From contig JALRFL010000042.1 in assembly GCA_023259875.1 (NCBI GenBank), positions 1-8,750 of the forward strand: a stretch of 8,750 nucleotides of DNA. Reading direction: 5' to 3'. Below the pieces are notes generated by a model, which had not been told where the DNA came from, made no database searches, and worked only from the letters and a program-made list of their open reading frames with translations. Source of the DNA: Alphaproteobacteria bacterium. GTDB taxonomy: Bacteria; Pseudomonadota; Alphaproteobacteria; Puniceispirillales; UBA1172. The position numbers and the translations under genes were made by a program. Positions 5,886-8,750 of the stretch are shown one piece after another (position 1 is the first letter of the stretch; each line of letters opens with the position of its first letter).

Positions 5886-5887
5886 GG

Positions 5888-5915
5888 TTGACAGGGAACA
5901 GGCCTAGCGTATGAT
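5888..5915 (+). promoter_or_regulatory. Sigma-70 promoter of the dehydrogenase cluster
   Basis: A perfect TTGACA (-35, 5888-5893) and TATGAT (-10, 5910-5915, 5 of 6) are separated by 16 bp. Transcription would begin near 5922, giving a leader of about 38 nt. This is the best promoter match in the window and marks the likely start of the Ldh-DUF1989-cupin transcript. Confidence 0.75.
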
Positions 5916-5921
5916 TTTTCT

Positions 5922-5944
5922 GCCCCTTAAAACGCAAAAGGGGC
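5922..5944 (+). promoter_or_regulatory. Hairpin at the 5' end of the dehydrogenase mRNA
   Basis: GCCCCTT (5922-5928) and AAGGGGC (5938-5944) form a perfect 7-bp stem with a 9-nt loop. It begins at about the predicted transcription start and ends 3 nt before the AGGA ribosome site at 5948. It may protect the 5' end of the mRNA or be a regulator dyad near +1. No T-run follows. Confidence 0.5.
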
Positions 5945-5959
5945 GTCAGGAATATGAAA

Positions 5960-7003
5960 ATGTCTAGCAAATACAGCCTTGATACACCGCGCCTTTCCAT
6001 TGATCAAAACAAAGCAAAACATGTGGTGACACAGATACTAGAGGCCTTGACTGTGCCATCGGATATTGCCGAAGACGTGGCGATGCATCTCTTGGAATCC
6101 GATTGTTCAGATGTGGAATCCCATGGCGTATGGCGCATCCACCAATACACAAAATATTACCAATCTGGATATTTGAAAGCCGAAGGACGCCCTGAGTTAA
6201 AACAAAACCCCAAGGGGGCTTGGCTTGTCGAGGGTCATGGCGGCATTGGTATTCCGGCTATGAATATGGCCATTCGGGATGTGGTTTCACGCGCCAAGGA
6301 TACCGGCATGGCGGCCATCGCGATTCAGAACGCCGGCCATACAGGGCGGCTTGGTTCCTATGCCGAATACGCCGCAGAGCATGGCTGTTTGGCAGTGATC
6401 ATTGGCGGTGGCGGCAGAAAAGACTGGCGCTTAGTTGCCCCATATGGCGGTAAAAAAGCGCTGATGTCCACAAACCCTTACGCCATTGGAATCCCCGGCG
6501 GAAAAGAAGGCCCTGTTGTTGCGGATTTTGCCACCTCTGCTGCTGCGGCAGGCTGGGTTTACGGGGCCAAAATTGCTGGTGCCACTTTGCCAGAAGGCAT
6601 CTTGATAGATAAGGATGGAAATCCTGCCACAGACCCAGAGGCGTATTTCAATGGTGGGGCAATTCTTCCTGCAGGCGGGGCTAAGGGGTATGCTTTGGCT
6701 GTGGCCGCCGAAATGATTGCTGAAGCCATGCTTGGCCCGGTCACGGTAGAATGCAACTGGCTGATTCTAGCCTTGGATTGCAGCCTTTATCAAACCCCGA
6801 CAACCTTTCAAACCATTGCCGAAGATATTTTGCTAGAATTGCGCGAATGCCCACCAGCCAAAGGGTTTGATCAAGTGCTGGTGCCGGGTGAGCGTGAGAG
6901 TCGAGCCAGAAAAACAAATCAGAACAAACCCATCAGCCTGCCTTCTGCCACATGGGGCGAAATCCTCGCCTTAGCAAAAGACCTAGGGGTTGACCTTCCT
7001 TAG
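5960..7003 (+). CDS. Ldh-family (malate/L-lactate/ureidoglycolate type) NAD(P)-dependent dehydrogenase
   Basis: The 347-residue product belongs to the type II malate/L-lactate dehydrogenase family (YlbC/AllD-like). These soluble enzymes oxidise 2-hydroxy acids or reduce 2-keto acids with NAD(P). Numbered from ATG 5960, visible motifs are ESHGVWR (catalytic-type His55 and Arg59), NAGHTGRLGSYAEYAAEHG (124-142, His127), STNPYAIGIPGG (170-181), VVADFATSAAAAG (186-198) and the C-terminal nucleotide-site motif GGAKGYALAVAAEM (239-252). The length is normal. AGGA at 5948-5951 lies 2 nt before ATG 5954 but 8 nt before ATG 5960, so the latter is chosen; an M-S-S start is also usual for close relatives as remembered. 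The substrate is unknown. The next genes encode a DUF1989 protein (118 bp on) and a cupin, which hints at a nitrogen-bearing hydroxy acid. Confidence 0.9.
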   Translation: MSSKYSLDTPRLSIDQNKAKHVVTQILEALTVPSDIAEDVAMHLLESDCSDVESHGVWRIHQYTKYYQSGYLKAEGRPELKQNPKGAWLVEGHGGIGIPAMNMAIRDVVSRAKDTGMAAIAIQNAGHTGRLGSYAEYAAEHGCLAVIIGGGGRKDWRLVAPYGGKKALMSTNPYAIGIPGGKEGPVVADFATSAAAAGWVYGAKIAGATLPEGILIDKDGNPATDPEAYFNGGAILPAGGAKGYALAVAAEMIAEAMLGPVTVECNWLILALDCSLYQTPTTFQTIAEDILLELRECPPAKGFDQVLVPGERESRARKTNQNKPISLPSATWGEILALAKDLGVDLP

Positions 7004-7120
7004 GCCTAATCTGCTCCTCACATGTCGAAAATTAGGTTAATCTTTATCTAATAAAAGCGATGAGATATGGTGAACTCCTGTTATCGTCGTTGATCCGTAT
7101 TTAAGAAAGAGGGGCTTATT

Positions 7121-7729
7121 ATGACCAACACTGTATCCGGACTTCAGACTGTTCCAGCAAGAAAAGGTAAAGCCGTTCATGTTAAGAAAGATCAAGTGAT
7201 AACGATCATCAACACCCACGGAACGCAGGTCGTGGATACATGGTGCTTTATGACCGAAGACTTGAGCGAGTTCATGTCAATGGAACACCAAAGAAGTGTT
7301 ACGCAATCGGTGTTTCCTGTCGTTGGTGAGCCCCTTTATAGCAACAACCGGCGTCCAATTCTGACCCTAGAAGAGGATACCTCACCAGGGCGGCATGATA
7401 CCTTACTCGCCGCCTGTGATGTTTATCGCTATCAGATGCTAGGATGTCAGGATTATCACGATAACTGCACGGATAACCTCGCCGCGGCGATGGCGGATAT
7501 TGGGTATCCGGTTACCGAAACGCCTTCTCCGCTCAATTTATGGATGAATATTCCATTTGATACCCATGGCCGAACAGAGTTTTGCCCACCTTTGTCAAAA
7601 CCGGGGGATTGGTTGCGTCTGCGTGCGCATCATGATGTGATTGTCGTCATGTCCACTTGTCCGCAAGACATGGTGCCGATTAATGGCGCGGAGATGATTG
7701 TAAAAGAGGTGCATTACCATGTGGAGTGA
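7121..7729 (+). CDS. DUF1989 / urea-carboxylase-associated family protein
   Basis: The product is a 202-residue soluble protein of the DUF1989 family. Conserved features are VVDTWCF (37-43), the SMEHQRS segment (53-59, His56, Arg58), EEDTSPGRHDTLLAACD (84-100, His92-Asp93, Cys99), YQMLGCQDYHDNCTDNLAAAM (104-124, Cys109, His113, Cys116), PSPLNLWMNIPFD (135-147) and KPGDWLRLRAHHDVIVVMSTCPQDMVPINGAE (160-191, Cys180). Some DUF1989 proteins are subunits (CgdA/CgdB) of carboxyguanidine deiminase or sit beside urea carboxylase. No carboxylase or allophanate hydrolase gene is visible here, so that role is not supported. GAGGGG at 7109-7114 is 6 nt before ATG 7121. It lies in line with the dehydrogenase and cupin genes. 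After TGA the frame is open for 35 more codons, ending 3 nt before the next start. Confidence 0.9.
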   Translation: MTNTVSGLQTVPARKGKAVHVKKDQVITIINTHGTQVVDTWCFMTEDLSEFMSMEHQRSVTQSVFPVVGEPLYSNNRRPILTLEEDTSPGRHDTLLAACDVYRYQMLGCQDYHDNCTDNLAAAMADIGYPVTETPSPLNLWMNIPFDTHGRTEFCPPLSKPGDWLRLRAHHDVIVVMSTCPQDMVPINGAEMIVKEVHYHVE

Positions 7730-7840
7730 TCACTTGAGCAATGGCTGATTTGGGATAAAACCAAAACCGGCAAGCAAAGAAGGATTGGTCAATATCATCA
7801 GAACCTCGTCTGGGGCGTAACAAATGTGATAGGATGAGAT

Positions 7841-8524
7841 GTGTCAACAATAGATACCACCATTGAAATAAACGCAGATTTCGCACAGCGCGTGGTGATC
7901 ACGCCTGATGACTATCAATGGGAAGCATCACCAATGCCCGGGGTTGATCGCATGAAACTTGATCGCATTGGGGATGAGATTGCAAGGGCGACCTCACTTG
8001 TGCGCTATGACCCAAACAGCCAATTTTCACCCCATGAACATTCCGGCGGTGAGGAGATTTTTGTCCTCGAAGGGGTGTTTGGTGATGAACATGGCGCCTA
8101 TCCCGCCGGAACTTATATCCGCAACCCTATTGGGACAAAACATCAACCGGTGATAGGTAGTGAGGGGGCAACGATCTTTGTCAAACTTCACCAATTCCAT
8201 CAGCAGGATCACAGCCAATTTGCCATAAACACCAAGACGCAAGCTTGGTACCCCGGGTTAGTCGATGGGCTATCTGTTATGCCACTTCACCAGTTTGAAG
8301 GGGAACATATTGCCCTTGTCCAATGGGCACCAAACACCCAATTTCAACCACATCGCCATTGGGGCGGTGAGGAGATTCTCGTCCTCAAAGGCACCTTTTA
8401 TGATGAGCATGGGGTTTATCCCACCGGCAGCTGGCTAAGGTCCCCACATTTGAGCCAACATACCCCTTACACCAAGGATGATGGCGCGCTCATTTATGTT
8501 AAAACCGGTCATCTGCCCCAATAG
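7841..8524 (+). CDS. Two-domain ChrR-like cupin protein
   Basis: This 227-residue protein is built from two tandem cupin domains, each resembling the cupin domain of the anti-sigma factor ChrR. Domain 1 has PHEHSGGEEIFVLEGVFGDEHGAYPAGTY with likely metal ligands His65, His67, Glu71 and His101. Domain 2 repeats this as PHRHWGGEEILVLKGTFYDEHGVYPTGSW with His171, His173, Glu177 and His207, exactly 106 residues later. Both sets are intact, so two metal ions (Zn, Fe or Mn) may be bound. The N-terminal zinc anti-sigma domain of ChrR is absent and no sigma gene is adjacent. It may therefore be an enzyme (dioxygenase, isomerase or lyase-like) or a metabolite-binding protein. The start is GTG 7841, with AGGA at 7831-7834 spaced 6 nt; the overlapping ATG at 7839 is out of frame. 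It is probably cotranscribed with the two upstream genes. Confidence 0.88.
   Translation: MSTIDTTIEINADFAQRVVITPDDYQWEASPMPGVDRMKLDRIGDEIARATSLVRYDPNSQFSPHEHSGGEEIFVLEGVFGDEHGAYPAGTYIRNPIGTKHQPVIGSEGATIFVKLHQFHQQDHSQFAINTKTQAWYPGLVDGLSVMPLHQFEGEHIALVQWAPNTQFQPHRHWGGEEILVLKGTFYDEHGVYPTGSWLRSPHLSQHTPYTKDDGALIYVKTGHLPQ
8045..8377 (+). repeat. Internal cupin duplication visible in DNA
   Basis: The 15-bp string GGCGGTGAGGAGATT occurs at 8045-8059 and 8363-8377, 318 bp (106 codons) apart, at the GGEEI of each cupin motif. Identity over 15 bases including third positions suggests either gene conversion or strong constraint in an otherwise diverged tandem duplication. Confidence 0.7.
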
Positions 8525-8551
8525 GTGTCTCAACCAGATTTTGTCTGTTTC

Positions 8552-8719
8552 CTATTCTAGTTCACCACCAGCTTTTTTCCATGCGGCAACACCGCCAGTT
8601 AGATTTAAGACGGGTGAAAGCCCCATATCCATCGCAACCTTGGCGGAAAGGGCCGATCTGCTGCCGGAAGCACAATAAAAGATATAGGTCTTATCCTGAT
8701 TGAACGCCGGATTATCTAT
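8552..8719 (-). pseudogene. C-terminal rhodanese-domain fragment, 5' end missing
   Basis: The minus-strand frame ending at TAG (8554-8552) encodes 55 residues of a rhodanese (sulfurtransferase) domain. The fragment reads NPAFNQDKTYIFYCASGSRSALSAKVAMDMGL, then LTGGVAAWKKAGGELE. The active-site loop CASGSRS with the persulfide-forming Cys is intact, and GG-x-x-AW is the usual C-terminal signature. Going upstream, the frame meets TAA (8722-8720) just before IDNPAF, and no start codon precedes the conserved part. The missing portion should be about 60 or more residues. The final 37 bases are AT-rich and unlike the coding region. Either the gene was truncated by a rearrangement, or the sequence edge is a misassembly. 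It converges on the cupin gene with 27 bp between stops. Confidence 0.75.
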
Positions 8720-8750
8720 TTATTTATAAGGATAATAACATATCAATTAA

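Noticed and set aside
6220..6453. 77-codon plus-strand frame within the dehydrogenase gene
   Set aside because: It is a shadow in another frame of a well-conserved gene; Arg/Trp/Gly-rich translation without family resemblance.
7005..7036. CCTAAT/ATTAGG inverted repeat after the dehydrogenase gene
   Set aside because: Only 6 bp with a 20-nt loop and no T-run, so not credible as a terminator.
1..8750. CRISPR array, tRNA, rRNA, transposase or attachment site
   Set aside because: No regularly spaced repeats, no cloverleaf or rRNA-like stretch, and no mobile-element protein were seen by eye on either strand.

Overview
The window looks like chromosomal DNA of a Gram-negative alphaproteobacterium, probably marine and free-living. 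Moderate GC, the protein style (CueR-type MerR regulator, DUF4396 protein, Ldh-family dehydrogenase, DUF1989 protein, ChrR-like double cupin) and dense short operons all point that way. A SAR116-like or other Rhodospirillales-related origin is only an inference. No rRNA, tRNA, CRISPR array, insertion sequence or phage gene is visible.

Layout from left to right. (1) 1-228 is the 3' end of a TauE/SafE permease gene, followed by a complete ten-helix DMT/EamA exporter gene. That gene converges on a cold-shock gene across a near-perfect bidirectional terminator (1351-1376). (2) The cold-shock gene has a long upstream region in which two overlapping hairpins exclude each other. (3) An orphan NMT1/THI5-like solute-binding-fold protein follows; an in-frame stop just upstream shows it has no signal peptide. 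(4) A divergent pair follows: a four-helix DUF4396 membrane protein on the minus strand and a CueR-like Cu(I)-sensing regulator on the plus strand. They share a 21-bp operator placed in a 19-bp promoter spacer that faces the DUF4396 gene. This is the most coherent regulatory unit in the window and suggests a copper-controlled DUF4396 gene. (5) A small winged-helix protein and a stand-alone MASE1-like membrane protein are separated by a perfect 7-6-7 inverted repeat. Two small unrecognised genes come next (71 aa on plus, 98 aa on minus). (6) A strong sigma-70 promoter (5888-5915) and a leader hairpin precede an Ldh-family oxidoreductase, a DUF1989 protein and a two-domain cupin, all on the plus strand and probably one metabolic cluster. 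(7) The right edge holds the C-terminal part of a rhodanese gene on the minus strand, with active-site Cys. Its reading frame is closed by a stop inside an AT-rich tail, so it is either a broken gene or an assembly edge.

The best candidates for something undescribed are the CueR/DUF4396 copper module, the Ldh-DUF1989-cupin cluster (substrate unknown, perhaps a nitrogen-bearing hydroxy or keto acid), the cytoplasmic NMT1-like protein, and the overlapping hairpins upstream of the cold-shock gene.
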